This document shows, piece after piece, positions 38,257 to 45,608 of a stretch of DNA of 64,000 nt. The DNA comes from Streptomyces lincolnensis. GTDB taxonomy: Bacteria; Actinomycetota; Actinomycetes; Streptomycetales; Streptomycetaceae. Each line of letters starts with the position of its first letter. Position 1 is the stretch's first letter. Location: assembly GCF_021173675.1 (NCBI RefSeq), contig NZ_JAIHON010000021.1, positions 1-64,000 of the forward strand. Reading direction: 5' to 3'. Made by a program: the position numbers and the translations under genes. Below the pieces are notes generated by a model, which did no database searches, had not been told where the DNA came from, and saw only the letters and a list, made by a program, of their open reading frames with translations.

Positions 38257-38904
38257 GTGCTCTCCGTGATCACAACTCGCCTGCGGCGCCGCGCCGCTGC
38301 CGCCGTCCTGTCCCTGGCCGCCGTCCTCACCACGACGGCGGCCACCGCACCCGCCACCGCACCCGCCACCCAACTCACCACCACGCCCGCCGGCACCCCC
38401 GCCAAGGCCCCCACCGCCCCCGACTGCCCCGTCCAGTACGACGATCCGATCCAGGCCGCCGCCGACCGAGGCGTCGACGTCGACCGCATCACCCCGGACC
38501 CGTTCTGGCGCAAGACCTGCGGCACGCTCTACCGGGCCGACGGCCGCGGCCCGGAGATCGTCTTCGAGCAGGGCTTCCACCCCAAGGACATCGACGGCCA
38601 GTACGACATCGAGAAGTACGTCCTGGTCAACCAGCCCTCCCCGTACGTGTCCACGACGTACGACCACGACCTGTACAAGAAGTGGTGGAAGTCGGGCTGG
38701 AACTACTACATCGACGCCCCCGGCGGCATCGACGTCAACAAGACCATCGGCGACACCCACAAGTGGGCCGACCAGGTCGAGGTCGCGTTCCCCGGCGGCA
38801 TCGCCCGGCAGTACGTCATCGGAGTCTGCCCGGTCGACAAGAAGACCAAGGTCGAGATCATGAGCGACTGCGAGAGCAACCCGTACTACGAGCCCTGGCA
38901 CTGA
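38257..38904 (+). CDS. Secreted pierisin-like (ScARP-type) mono-ADP-ribosyltransferase
   Basis: A 215-aa secreted protein starting at GTG 38257 (a GTG three codons later is possible). The signal peptide is TTRLRRRAAAAVLSLAAVL with alanine-rich cleavage options, followed by an Ala/Thr/Pro linker. The mature domain matches the DNA/guanine ADP-ribosyltransferase family of pierisin and the S. coelicolor protein ScARP. The NAD-site Arg is in LYRADGRGPE, the STS-like motif is PYVSTTYD, and QVE in WADQVEVAFPGG gives the catalytic Glu of the QxE motif. ScARP modifies guanosine, GMP/GTP or related guanine bases in vitro; the natural target of Streptomyces members is unclear. Its end overlaps the convergent GNAT gene by 19 nt. 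Confidence 0.85.
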   Translation: MLSVITTRLRRRAAAAVLSLAAVLTTTAATAPATAPATQLTTTPAGTPAKAPTAPDCPVQYDDPIQAAADRGVDVDRITPDPFWRKTCGTLYRADGRGPEIVFEQGFHPKDIDGQYDIEKYVLVNQPSPYVSTTYDHDLYKKWWKSGWNYYIDAPGGIDVNKTIGDTHKWADQVEVAFPGGIARQYVIGVCPVDKKTKVEIMSDCESNPYYEPWH

Positions 38905-39527
38905 AGCAGCAGCGCCTCCGCCCCCACAGGGCGGTAGCCCGCCGCCTGGAACGCCCGCGTGCTGCGGGCGTTCCCCGGCGCGACCTGCGCCCACAGCGGC
39001 TCCGCGACGAGGTGCCGGGCCGCCGTCGCCAGGGCCCGGCCCAGCCCCCGGTGCCGTACCCCCTCGTCCACCTCGACGGAGACCTCCGGCCGCCCGGCGA
39101 TCCCGCGCCCCACGACCACCACACCGCCCTCGGCCTCCCACGCGCGCACGTCGTCGCGCCGCCCGCGGGCGTAGGCGATGCGGGGATGGCCGCCGTCCTC
39201 GATCTCCTTCAGCGCGAGCGGCGGTTCACCCGGCAGCGGGTCGGCGACCAGCATCGCGTCGATCGTCTCGGACGTCCGCCCGGTCCGCTCCAGCAGCGCC
39301 GCCAGGAACCGCGGATTCATGGTCGCGGCCAGCGTGTCGCAGTCCAGGCCGCGCAGCGTCTCGTGCACCCATGCCGGGTCCTCGTCCGTGAAGACCACCG
39401 AGTGCGCGGTGAAGGCCAGCACCCCCGCGTCCCGTCGGCAGGCCTGCGGCACGACGGTCGTACGGCCGTCCGCGGGCGGGAAGACTCCGCGGGCCGCCGC
39501 GTCGAGAATGTCCCGCAAGGTCTCCAT
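38886..39527 (-). CDS. GNAT-family N-acetyltransferase
   Basis: A 213-aa cytoplasmic protein from ATG 39527, well placed 8 nt after AAGGAG. The C-terminal half is a GNAT fold: VSVEVDEGVRHRGLGRALATAARHL holds the acetyl-CoA pyrophosphate loop (RxxGLG), followed by LWAQVAPGNARSTRAFQAAGYRPVG. The N-terminal half (about 1-110: DGRTTVVPQACRRDAGVLAFTAHSVVF) resembles the N domain of FR47/GCN5-type proteins and may define the substrate. It is divergent from the MerR gene, and the 71-nt gap holds an operator-like repeat, so MerR may control it. Its 3' end overlaps that of the ADP-ribosyltransferase gene. Confidence 0.88.
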   Translation of the reverse strand: METLRDILDAAARGVFPPADGRTTVVPQACRRDAGVLAFTAHSVVFTDEDPAWVHETLRGLDCDTLAATMNPRFLAALLERTGRTSETIDAMLVADPLPGEPPLALKEIEDGGHPRIAYARGRRDDVRAWEAEGGVVVVGRGIAGRPEVSVEVDEGVRHRGLGRALATAARHLVAEPLWAQVAPGNARSTRAFQAAGYRPVGAEALLLQCQGS

Positions 39528-39560
39528 CGCCACGCTCCTTGAGTGCTCCTCGGGTGCTCC

Positions 39561-39592
39561 TTGAGTCTCCACCCACTGGAAGGCCCAGACTC
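39561..39592. promoter_or_regulatory. MerR-type operator/promoter candidate between the GNAT and MerR genes
   Basis: The sequence has ttgagt (39561-39566) as a possible -35 and an inverted repeat gagtct / agactc (39563-39568 and 39587-39592) around an inner tcca-cccac-tgga. MerR-family regulators bind such dyads in long-spacer promoters. The MerR GTG follows 7 nt later, so its mRNA would be nearly leaderless. Divergent control of the GNAT gene is possible. Confidence 0.5.
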
Positions 39593-39598
39593 GCAGAC

Positions 39599-40510
39599 GT
39601 GATCGACAACAGCACCGGCCTTTTCACCATCGGCGAGCTGGCCCGCGCCACCGGACTGACCGTGCGCACCATCCGCTACTGGTCGGACGAGGGCGTGCTG
39701 CACCCCGTGGCCCGTTCCGCCGGCGGCTACCGGCTCTACGACGCCGAGGCCGCCGCCCGCCTGGAACTGATCCGCACGCTGCGCGAACTGGGCCTCGGCC
39801 TGGACGTCGTACGCAAGGTGCTGGACGGGGAGCGGACGGTCGCGGAGGTCGCGGCCGCGCACGTGGCGGCGCTGGACGCGCAGATCCGCTCACTGAAGGT
39901 GACCCGGGCGGTGCTGTCGAGCGTGGCACGACGAGGATCCACGGCGGAGGAGATGACGTTGACGAACAAACTGGCCAGGCTGTCCGCGGCCGAACGGCAG
40001 CGGATCATGGAGGAGTTCGTGGAGGAGGCCCTGCACGGGCTCGACACCGTCGACCCGGACATCCGGGAACGGATGCGGCGCACCGCCGTCGACCTCGCGG
40101 ACGACCCGACGCCCGAGCAGGTCGACGCGTGGATGGAGCTGGCCGGGATGCTCCAGGACCCCGAGTTCCGGCGGCAGATGCGGCGGGCCGTCGAGTTCAA
40201 CGCGGCCGACCGGACCCCGGACGCCCCGCGCGGGCAGTCCGTGTGGTTCGCCCAACGCCTGGTGGAGCTGGTGGCACCGCTGCGGGAGCGCGGTGTCGAG
40301 CCCGGGGCACCCGAGGCGGAGCAGGCGCTGCGGGACCTGTTCGGGGACGCCGACCGGGTCGCCGTACTGGAACGCATGACGGCGGGCTTCAACGACCGGG
40401 TCGCCCGCTACCGAGAACTGCTCGCCGTCGTGAACCGGCAGCCCGCGCCACCGCACGCCGAGGACTTCGCGTGGGTGGTCGCCGCACTGCGTGCTCGTAC
40501 CGCCGGTTAA
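39599..40510 (+). CDS. MerR-family transcriptional regulator
   Basis: A 303-aa regulator. GTG 39599 (VIDNSTGLFTIGELARATG) is chosen because the MerR domain starts here; no good Shine-Dalgarno is visible, consistent with a leaderless start. The N-terminal winged helix is canonical (GLTVRTIRYWSDEGVLHPVARSAGGYRLY), followed by the coiled dimer helix (LDAQIRSLKVTRAVLSSVA). The C-terminal 180 residues are helical and resemble the TipAS/antibiotic-binding-like extensions of larger MerR proteins. There is no conserved Cys set for metal sensing, so an organic ligand is more likely. It probably autoregulates through the operator just upstream. Confidence 0.92.
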   Translation: MIDNSTGLFTIGELARATGLTVRTIRYWSDEGVLHPVARSAGGYRLYDAEAAARLELIRTLRELGLGLDVVRKVLDGERTVAEVAAAHVAALDAQIRSLKVTRAVLSSVARRGSTAEEMTLTNKLARLSAAERQRIMEEFVEEALHGLDTVDPDIRERMRRTAVDLADDPTPEQVDAWMELAGMLQDPEFRRQMRRAVEFNAADRTPDAPRGQSVWFAQRLVELVAPLRERGVEPGAPEAEQALRDLFGDADRVAVLERMTAGFNDRVARYRELLAVVNRQPAPPHAEDFAWVVAALRARTAG

Positions 40511-40560
40511 TCTGACCTTCGTCAGCACACGGCAAGGAACGACGAAAAAGGGGCGGCTCG

Positions 40561-40773
40561 GTGGCGAACATCGACGAAGCGCGCAAGCAGTTCGAGCGGA
40601 TCGATACGGACGGTGACGGATTCATCACCGCTGCCGAGTTCAAGACCGCCCTCGCCCAGGCCGGTGACTGGAACGTCACCGAGTCCGTGGCCGAGGTCAT
40701 CATCAAGACCCGCGACCTCGACGGCGACAAGGTGCTGTCCTTCGACGAGTTCTGGACGCACCTGAGCAAGTGA
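40561..40773 (+). CDS. EF-hand calcium-binding protein
   Basis: A 70-aa cytoplasmic protein starting at GTG 40561 after GGGG. It is a complete EF-hand pair: loop 1 DTDGDGFITAAEF and loop 2 DLDGDKVLSFDEF, each with Asp/Asn ligands at positions 1, 3 and 5 and a Glu at 12. The family matches the small CabB/CabD-like proteins of Streptomyces, proposed as calcium buffers or sensors in aerial growth. I do not assign a specific symbol. It is followed by a strong hairpin and preceded by the MerR gene (50-nt gap). Confidence 0.93.
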   Translation: MANIDEARKQFERIDTDGDGFITAAEFKTALAQAGDWNVTESVAEVIIKTRDLDGDKVLSFDEFWTHLSK

Positions 40774-40821
40774 CGCACCTGAGCAGGTGACGTACCTGAG
40801 CCAGTGAGGCGTCGAAGCGTC

Positions 40822-40858
40822 GAAGGGGCGCCCGTCCGGGCCGGACGGGCGCCCCTTC
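40822..40858. terminator. Bidirectional hairpin terminator, EF-hand / ABC ATPase
   Basis: An almost uninterrupted inverted repeat of 18 bp per arm (40822-40839 with 40841-40858: gaaggggcgcccgtccgg / ccggacgggcgccccttc), ending in tt. It lies between the convergent EF-hand gene and the ABC ATPase gene, whose stop is 2 nt away, so it can terminate both. Confidence 0.88.
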
Positions 40859-40859
40859 C

Positions 40860-41648
40860 TCATGTCCGGCGCCGGATCCGCACGCTCCAGCGGCCGTCGT
40901 GCCGGTCCACGACCAGGGGCAGGTCGAAGCACTTGCCGACCTGGTCCCCGGTGAGGATCTCGGCCGCGGGCCCCTGCGCGAGGACCCGGCCCTCGCGCAG
41001 GAGCACGGCGTGGGTGGTGCCGGCCGGCAGTTCCTCCAGGTGGTGGGTGACCAGGACCGTCGCCAGGGCCGGATGTGCGCGACGCAGCGTGTCCAGGGCG
41101 TCGAGCAGCCGCTCCCGCCCCGGCAGGTCCAGTCCCGTCGCCGGTTCGTCCAGCAGGAGCAGCCTGGGCTCGGGCATGAGCGCGCGGGCGATCAGCGTCC
41201 GGCCGCGCTGCCCCTGGGAGAGCGTGGGCCAGCGGGCGTCACGGTGGTCGGCGAGGCCGAGCGTCTCGATGAGCCCGTCGGCCCTGCGCAGCTGCCCGTC
41301 CGTCGGCCGCCACCGGGGGAGCGGGGCGACCGAGTTGGTCAGCCCCGTCAGGACGACGTCCCGCACCCGCAGGGGCGCGGTGAGCGGATGACGCGGGTCG
41401 ACATGACCGACGTACGCACGCAGCTCCCGCAGGTCGACCCGGCCCAGCCGGCGGCCCAGCACCTCGACCGTGCCCCGGGTCGGGTGGACCAGGGCGCCGA
41501 GCAGGCTGAGCAGGGTGGACTTGCCCGCGCCGTTGGGACCGAGGAGCGCCCAGTGCTCCCCGGCCCGCACGGTCAGGGAGACCTCCTGGAGCAGGGGGCG
41601 GCCGTCGCGGACGACGTGGACGTCCTCGGCGCGCAGGACCCGGCTCAC
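40860..41648 (-). CDS. ABC transporter ATPase coupled to leuA
   Basis: A 262-aa ATPase with GTG 41648 overlapping the leuA stop (GTGA). Walker A is GPNGAGKST, the signature LSQGQRGRTLIARAL, Walker B RLLLLDEPATGLD and the H-loop VLVTHHLEEL, ending RWSVRIRRRT. It resembles the ModF/YjjK-like stand-alone ATPases. No permease gene is adjacent, so its partner and substrate are unknown. Direct translational coupling to a leucine biosynthesis gene would place it under the leuA attenuator, which is unusual unless it moves a branched-chain amino acid or related keto acid. Confidence 0.88.
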   Translation of the reverse strand: MSRVLRAEDVHVVRDGRPLLQEVSLTVRAGEHWALLGPNGAGKSTLLSLLGALVHPTRGTVEVLGRRLGRVDLRELRAYVGHVDPRHPLTAPLRVRDVVLTGLTNSVAPLPRWRPTDGQLRRADGLIETLGLADHRDARWPTLSQGQRGRTLIARALMPEPRLLLLDEPATGLDLPGRERLLDALDTLRRAHPALATVLVTHHLEELPAGTTHAVLLREGRVLAQGPAAEILTGDQVGKCFDLPLVVDRHDGRWSVRIRRRT

Positions 41649-43321
41649 CGCATCGCCCGGTTCAGCGCGGACAGCACCGCGTGGACGGCGGCCGACGAGC
41701 CCTCGCCCGCGCCCCAGGCCACCCGGCCGTCCACCCGGCACTCGGCGTAGGCGGCCGTCGCGTCCTCGGCGTAGTCGACGACGTCGACGGTGTACCCGGC
41801 ACCGGCCAGCGCGTCGACGAAGGCGGAGACCGGGCTGCCTCCCGTGCCCTCGTAGTCGCCGACACGGTCCCCGGCCTCCAGCGTGCACACGAAGCGATGG
41901 ACGCCGGGCGCCTCCTCGTACGCGGACCAGTCGTGCAGCCGTACCTCGCCCTCCGCCAGGTAGGCCGCCCGGAACAGCTCGTACAGCTCCTTCGGTGTCA
42001 GCTCGCGCCCGCTGTCGTCCGCCGCCTCCTGGACCACCCGGGAGAAGTCCGGACGCATGCGCGGCGGCAGGTCGACGCCGTGGTGCGTACGCAGCAGATA
42101 CGCCGTCCCGCCCTTGCCCGACTGGGAGTTGACGCGGATGATCGCCTCGTACGAACGGCCCACGTCGGCCGGGTCGATCGGCAGGTAGGGGACCTCCCAC
42201 GGAGCCTCGCGCTCAGGAACACCCAACTCCCTCGCCCTGCGGGCGTGTTCGTCCATCCCCTTGCTGATCGCGTCCTGGTGGGTCCCGGAGAACGCCGTGT
42301 GGACCAGGTCGCCGGCGTACGGGTGCCGGGGGTGGACCGGGAGCCGGTTGCAGAGCTCGACGGTCTCCTTCATCGCGTCGATGTCGCCGAAGTCCAGCAT
42401 CGGGTCGACGCCTTGGGCGTACAGGTTCAGCGCCAGGGTCACCAGGTCGACGTTGCCGGTGCGCTCGCCGTTGCCGAACAGACAGCCCTCGACCCGCTGG
42501 GCGCCGGCCAGGACCGCGAGTTCGGCGCAGGCGACGCCGGTGCCGCGGTCGTTGTGCGGGTGGACGGAGAGGACGACCGCGTCGCGGCGGGCCAGATGGC
42601 GGTGGACGTACTCGATCTGGTCGGCGTAGACGTTCGGGGTGGCGATCTCCACGGTGGCCGGCAGATTGTGGGTGACGGGACGGTCGGGGCTCGCGTCCCA
42701 CACCTCGGTCAGCCCGTCGCACAGGTCGAGGACGAAGTCCGGTTCGGTGAGGTTGAAGGTCTCCGGGGAGAACTGGAAACGGACGCCCGCGGTGTCCCCG
42801 GCCCGCCGCGCCATGCGCTCGGCCGCCTCGCGTACGGTCCGCCACACCTCCCCGCGGTCCCGGCCGAGGACGACGTCGCGCCACACCGGTGAGGTCGCGA
42901 TGTACAGATGGACCACCGCCCGCGGCAGCCCGGCGATCGCGTCGAAGGTCCGGTCGATCAGGTCCGGGCGGGCCGGGGTGAACACGACCGGGGTCACGTC
43001 GTCGGGCACGACCCCGGCGGTCACCAGGTGCCGTACGAAGTCGAAGTCGGTACGGCTCGCCGACGGATAGCCGACCTCGATCTCCTTGAAGCCGGTCGCC
43101 ACCAGCAGATCGAAGAAGCGGCGCTTGCGCGGGGTGTCCATCGGCTCGGCGAGGGCCTGGTTGCCGTCGCGCAGGTCGACGGGGACCCAGAGGGGGGCGC
43201 GCTCGATGCGGGCGGAGGGCCAACTCCGGTCGCCGGCCGGGACGTTCACCCGCTCGTGGAAGGGGCGGTAGCGGTGGTGCGGCATGGGACCGGGCCGCTG
43301 CGGATTCCATACGGAGGTCAC
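41645..43321 (-). CDS. leuA: 2-isopropylmalate synthase
   Basis: A 558-aa enzyme that condenses acetyl-CoA and 2-ketoisovalerate in the first committed step of leucine synthesis (EC 2.3.3.13). GTG 43321 follows AGAAGGAAACCCC. Signatures are DLRDGNQAL (metal-binding Asp), GFKEIEVGYPSAS, HPHNDRGTGVACAEL, VEGCLFGNGERTGN and a KGGTAYLL-type segment. The C-terminal regulatory LeuA dimer domain (about 430-558: VRLHDWSAYE to AVHAVLSALNRAM) normally mediates leucine feedback inhibition. It is preceded by a Leu-rich leader peptide with alternative hairpins and is coupled to an ABC ATPase gene. A divergent GntR gene lies upstream. Confidence 0.96.
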   Translation of the reverse strand: MTSVWNPQRPGPMPHHRYRPFHERVNVPAGDRSWPSARIERAPLWVPVDLRDGNQALAEPMDTPRKRRFFDLLVATGFKEIEVGYPSASRTDFDFVRHLVTAGVVPDDVTPVVFTPARPDLIDRTFDAIAGLPRAVVHLYIATSPVWRDVVLGRDRGEVWRTVREAAERMARRAGDTAGVRFQFSPETFNLTEPDFVLDLCDGLTEVWDASPDRPVTHNLPATVEIATPNVYADQIEYVHRHLARRDAVVLSVHPHNDRGTGVACAELAVLAGAQRVEGCLFGNGERTGNVDLVTLALNLYAQGVDPMLDFGDIDAMKETVELCNRLPVHPRHPYAGDLVHTAFSGTHQDAISKGMDEHARRARELGVPEREAPWEVPYLPIDPADVGRSYEAIIRVNSQSGKGGTAYLLRTHHGVDLPPRMRPDFSRVVQEAADDSGRELTPKELYELFRAAYLAEGEVRLHDWSAYEEAPGVHRFVCTLEAGDRVGDYEGTGGSPVSAFVDALAGAGYTVDVVDYAEDATAAYAECRVDGRVAWGAGEGSSAAVHAVLSALNRAMR

Positions 43322-43339
43322 GGGGTTTCCTTCTGCTCG

Positions 43340-43362
43340 GACGGTCCGCTCGGTGGACCGTC
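43340..43362 (-). promoter_or_regulatory. Hairpin B of the leuA leader, next to the leuA ribosome site
   Basis: A perfect 8-bp inverted repeat gacggtcc / ggaccgtc (43340-43347 and 43355-43362) with a 7-nt loop, ending 7 nt from the AAGGA of leuA. It overlaps a competing small hairpin, gaccg / cggtc at 43356-43370, so the two structures are mutually exclusive. This arrangement suits a leucine-dependent switch, either a terminator lacking a U tract or an element that limits leuA translation. Confidence 0.6.
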
Positions 43363-43391
43363 GATCGGTCGGAGACCGGCAGCACGGCGTC

Positions 43392-43429
43392 CCGCGGCGG
43401 GGTGCCGGTCGCGTCAGGCCCCGCCGCGG
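43392..43429 (-). promoter_or_regulatory. Hairpin A of the leuA leader, overlapping the leader peptide end
   Basis: An 11-bp perfect inverted repeat (ccgcggcgggg at 43392-43402 and ccccgccgcgg at 43419-43429). One arm is inside the last codons of the leader peptide. A ribosome stalled at the four Leu codons (43446-43435) would cover this arm and prevent pairing, while one that reaches the stop at 43414 would let hairpin A reform differently. This is the core of a leucine attenuation model. Confidence 0.65.
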
Positions 43430-43461
43430 CAGCCGAGAAGAAGGAGACCGCGAAGCGTCAT
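43414..43461 (-). CDS. leuL: leuA leader peptide MTLRGLLLLGCRGGA
   Basis: A 16-codon open frame from ATG 43461 to TGA 43414, 92 nt upstream of leuA on the same strand. It encodes 15 residues with four consecutive leucines read by CTC CTT CTT CTC plus a fifth upstream (CTT). CTT is uncommon in Streptomyces, which would make stalling sensitive to Leu-tRNA. A promoter-like pair (TTGTCT, 18 nt, TAGCGT) ends 6 nt before the ATG, so the transcript could begin at the ATG itself. Leader-peptide attenuation of leuA has been proposed for actinobacteria; this instance is read directly from the sequence and not experimentally shown here. Confidence 0.75.
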   Translation of the reverse strand: MTLRGLLLLGCRGGA

Positions 43462-43467
43462 GGCGGT

Positions 43468-43497
43468 ACGCTATCCACTCCTCAGCTCCTCAGACAA
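43468..43497 (-). promoter_or_regulatory. Candidate promoter of the leuL-leuA transcript
   Basis: On the minus strand, TTGTCT (43497-43492) and TAGCGT (43473-43468) are separated by 18 nt, a fair match to the housekeeping promoter. The first transcribed base would fall at or next to the A of the leader ATG (43461), giving a leaderless leader. The divergent GntR gene starts 73 nt away at 43570, so its regulator could act on this promoter. Confidence 0.5.
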
Positions 43498-43569
43498 GTA
43501 CGGGCGGGATGAGGCAGGTGAGAATGGCCGTGCAGAGCAGCACTCCTCCGACGAGTTGGTGAACCCCCG

Positions 43570-44253
43570 ATGCCGCTGGGCCCCGTCCGTCCCAGTCCCC
43601 TGGTCGAACAGGCCGCCGAGCGCCTGCGTGAGCACATCACGGAGGGCCACTGGCCCGTGGGCACCAAGCTGCCCGGCGAGACGACCCTCGCCAAGGAACT
43701 CGGCGTCGGCCGCTCCACCGTCCGCGAGGCCCTGCGCGCCCTCGCCGGCGCCGGGCTCGTCCAGCCCCGGCAGGGCGCCGGCGTCTTCGTCCTCGCCACC
43801 GACCCCGTCGAGGACTGGCCGACCCGGCTGCGGCGGGCCGCCGTCACCGACGTCTACGAGGTCCGCATGGGCATCGAGGTCCAGGCCGCCCGGCTGGCCG
43901 CCCGGCGCCGCACCCCCGAGGACGTCACCGCGATGGAACACGCGCTCCAGGGCCGGCGGGCCGCCTCCACGCGCGACGACGCGACCTTCATCGACGCCGA
44001 CATCGCCCTGCACGCGGCGGTGGTCGCCGCCGCGCACAACCCCGTCCTCACCGACCTGTTCCACGACTTCGTCCCGGTCCTGCGCGAGGGCCTCATCGAC
44101 CTGCTGACCCTCACCGGCCTGCGCGACCACGACCCCAACACCGCGGACGACGCCCACGAGGCCCTGATCCGGGCGGTCGCGGACGGGGACGCGGAGGCGG
44201 CCGCGGAGATCGTGCGGGGGGAGCTGGAGGATCCGTTCGGCGGACAGGGGTGA
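43570..44253 (+). CDS. FadR-subfamily GntR transcriptional regulator
   Basis: A 227-aa regulator starting at ATG 43570. The N-terminal winged helix is GntR-type (PLVEQAAERLREHITEGHWPVGTKLPGETTLAKELGVGRSTVREALRALAGAGLV), followed by an FCD ligand domain (about 80-225, with YEVRMGIEVQAARLAARR and DIALHAAVVAAAHNPVLTDL). FCD regulators bind small carboxylates, often with a metal. It is divergent from leuA with a 247-nt gap that also contains the leuA leader and promoter, so it may control leuA, itself or neither. It is tail-to-tail with the MOSC gene, with no gap between the stop codons. Confidence 0.92.
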   Translation: MPLGPVRPSPLVEQAAERLREHITEGHWPVGTKLPGETTLAKELGVGRSTVREALRALAGAGLVQPRQGAGVFVLATDPVEDWPTRLRRAAVTDVYEVRMGIEVQAARLAARRRTPEDVTAMEHALQGRRAASTRDDATFIDADIALHAAVVAAAHNPVLTDLFHDFVPVLREGLIDLLTLTGLRDHDPNTADDAHEALIRAVADGDAEAAAEIVRGELEDPFGGQG

Positions 44254-44796
44254 TCAGACGATCTCCAGGGGCCGGTGCGGTCCCTCCGGCAGCAGGACCT
44301 CGACCCCGTCCCCGGGCCGTACGACTCCGCCCGTGAGCACGACACCCATGATCCCGGACTTGAAGCGCACGCTCCCGTCGGTGTCCCGGCCGACGACCTG
44401 CTTCATCAGCCCCTGCCGGAACGTGTCGATCTGGGCGCAGGGGTTCCGCAGCCCGGTCACCTCTACGACCGCCTCGTCCCCGAGACGCAGCCGCGTCCCG
44501 ACGGGCAGCCCCAGCAGATCGACGCCCCGCGTGGTCACGTTCTCGCCGAGCTCCCCGGCCGCCACCTCGAACCCGGCCCCGCGGACCTCCTCGAACAGCT
44601 CCTCGTGCATGAGGTGCACCTGCCGAAGGTTCGGCTGCGAGGGATCCTTGCGCATCCGGAACCGGTGCTTCACCGTCACTCCCGCGTGCACGTCCCCCTC
44701 CACCCCGAGCCCGGCGAGCAGTGTGATGCTCTCCCGGTTCGGCTTGGTGAAGGAGTACGTACCACTGCTGCTGACCGCGCTCACTGTCCCACCCAT
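44254..44796 (-). CDS. MOSC domain protein
   Basis: A 180-aa cytoplasmic protein starting at ATG 44796. MOSC features are LGVEGDVHAGVTVKHR near the start, GELGENVTTRGVDL, GTRLRLGDEAVVEVTGLRNPCAQID with the conserved Cys, and GVVRPGDGVEV. MOSC proteins handle activated sulfur or molybdenum-cofactor-bound substrates, for example as MOCS3-like or YiiM-like reductase partners. No cofactor gene is adjacent, so the substrate is unknown. It is convergent with the GntR gene (stops adjacent) and divergent in time from the GH25 gene, 27 nt away on the same strand. Confidence 0.92.
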   Translation of the reverse strand: MGGTVSAVSSSGTYSFTKPNRESITLLAGLGVEGDVHAGVTVKHRFRMRKDPSQPNLRQVHLMHEELFEEVRGAGFEVAAGELGENVTTRGVDLLGLPVGTRLRLGDEAVVEVTGLRNPCAQIDTFRQGLMKQVVGRDTDGSVRFKSGIMGVVLTGGVVRPGDGVEVLLPEGPHRPLEIV

Positions 44797-44823
44797 GGTG
44801 GCGAGCCTAGACGAAGCCGCAGA

Positions 44824-45381
44824 TCAGGCGTCCGTCGCCCACTTCCGCAGTGCCGCCTTGCTCTCGAAGTCCGCCACGTTCTTGTCCAGCGGGTCCGAGG
44901 TGTACTGGTGGAAGCGCCACTTGGCCTTGATGCGGGGCTTGCCGGCGGTGACGTAGTCGGCGATCCAGAGGCCGTCGCCGGCGTAGGAGGTCGTGTCGAC
45001 GTTGAGCCAGAAGTTCCGGTTGCAGTAGAGGATCACCCGGTTGTTGGGCCGCAGTGCCCTCACCTTGCGGATGAAGCTGTCCTTCTCCGCGTTGGAGGCG
45101 TGGGTGCCCTCGCCCGTGGTCTCCCAGTCGACGGCGAGGATGTCGCCGCCCTTCTCGGGGGCGTGTTTGACGAAGTACTCGGCCTGGGCGGTGAGGTTGC
45201 CCGGCCAGAGGAAGTGATAGAAGCCGACGACGAGACCGGCGTCGCGGGCGCGCTTGGTCTGGGCGGCGAGCTTGGGGTTGATGTAGGAGCGGCCCTCGGT
45301 CGCCTTGATGAAGACGAAGGAGAGGCCGTCGGTGTCGTAGGAGGAGGACTGGTAGGCGCTCACGTCGATGCCGCGCAGCAT
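44824..45381 (-). CDS. GH25-type lysozyme-like protein without signal peptide
   Basis: A 185-aa protein from ATG 45381, preceded by GGAG; longer frames reaching into the upstream region are not needed. It begins MLRGIDVSAYQSSSYD with the GH25 Asp, has FVFIKATEGRSYINP, VVGFYHFLWPG and the catalytic-pair region LAVDWETTGEG, and ends WRFHQYTSDPLDKNVADF. This fold hydrolyses beta-1,4 links in peptidoglycan. No signal peptide or wall-binding domain is seen, so it may act inside, leave the cell by lysis, or have lost export. It marks the left border of the biosynthetic cluster. Confidence 0.92.
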   Translation of the reverse strand: MLRGIDVSAYQSSSYDTDGLSFVFIKATEGRSYINPKLAAQTKRARDAGLVVGFYHFLWPGNLTAQAEYFVKHAPEKGGDILAVDWETTGEGTHASNAEKDSFIRKVRALRPNNRVILYCNRNFWLNVDTTSYAGDGLWIADYVTAGKPRIKAKWRFHQYTSDPLDKNVADFESKAALRKWATDA

Positions 45382-45608
45382 GGGGGGACTCCTTGAAGTG
45401 CCAGTGGGGTGACACGAGTTGGTGTGTTTCCCAGCGTGGCACGGGGGCGGCGCGCGTGACATGGAAACGTCAACCTGGCCGGCGGTTGTGGCGCGTGTGA
45501 TCCCTGTGACGTGTGATGTGTGCCATACCCACGATGAGTGCATCTTGAATCGACTCTGGGCACATAGCCCTCCGGGCACCACGATCTTCAGCGTCCACGG
45601 GGGACACG
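45382..45608. promoter_or_regulatory. Intergenic region with the NRPS-PKS operon promoter
   Basis: These 227 bases lie between the leftward GH25 gene and the rightward operon and are visibly richer in T and A than the surroundings. GGGGAC sits 6 nt before the operon's first ATG. The part around 45490-45560 (gtgtgatgtgtgccatacc; cttgaatcgactctggg) may hold the promoter, but I could not pick a single convincing -35/-10 pair. No coding frame here looks real. Confidence 0.45.

Noticed and set aside
45490..45560. A specific -35/-10 promoter or AdpA site for the NRPS operon
   Set aside because: Candidate boxes had wrong spacing, and the AdpA-like tggcgcgtgt departs from the consensus, so no site is claimed.
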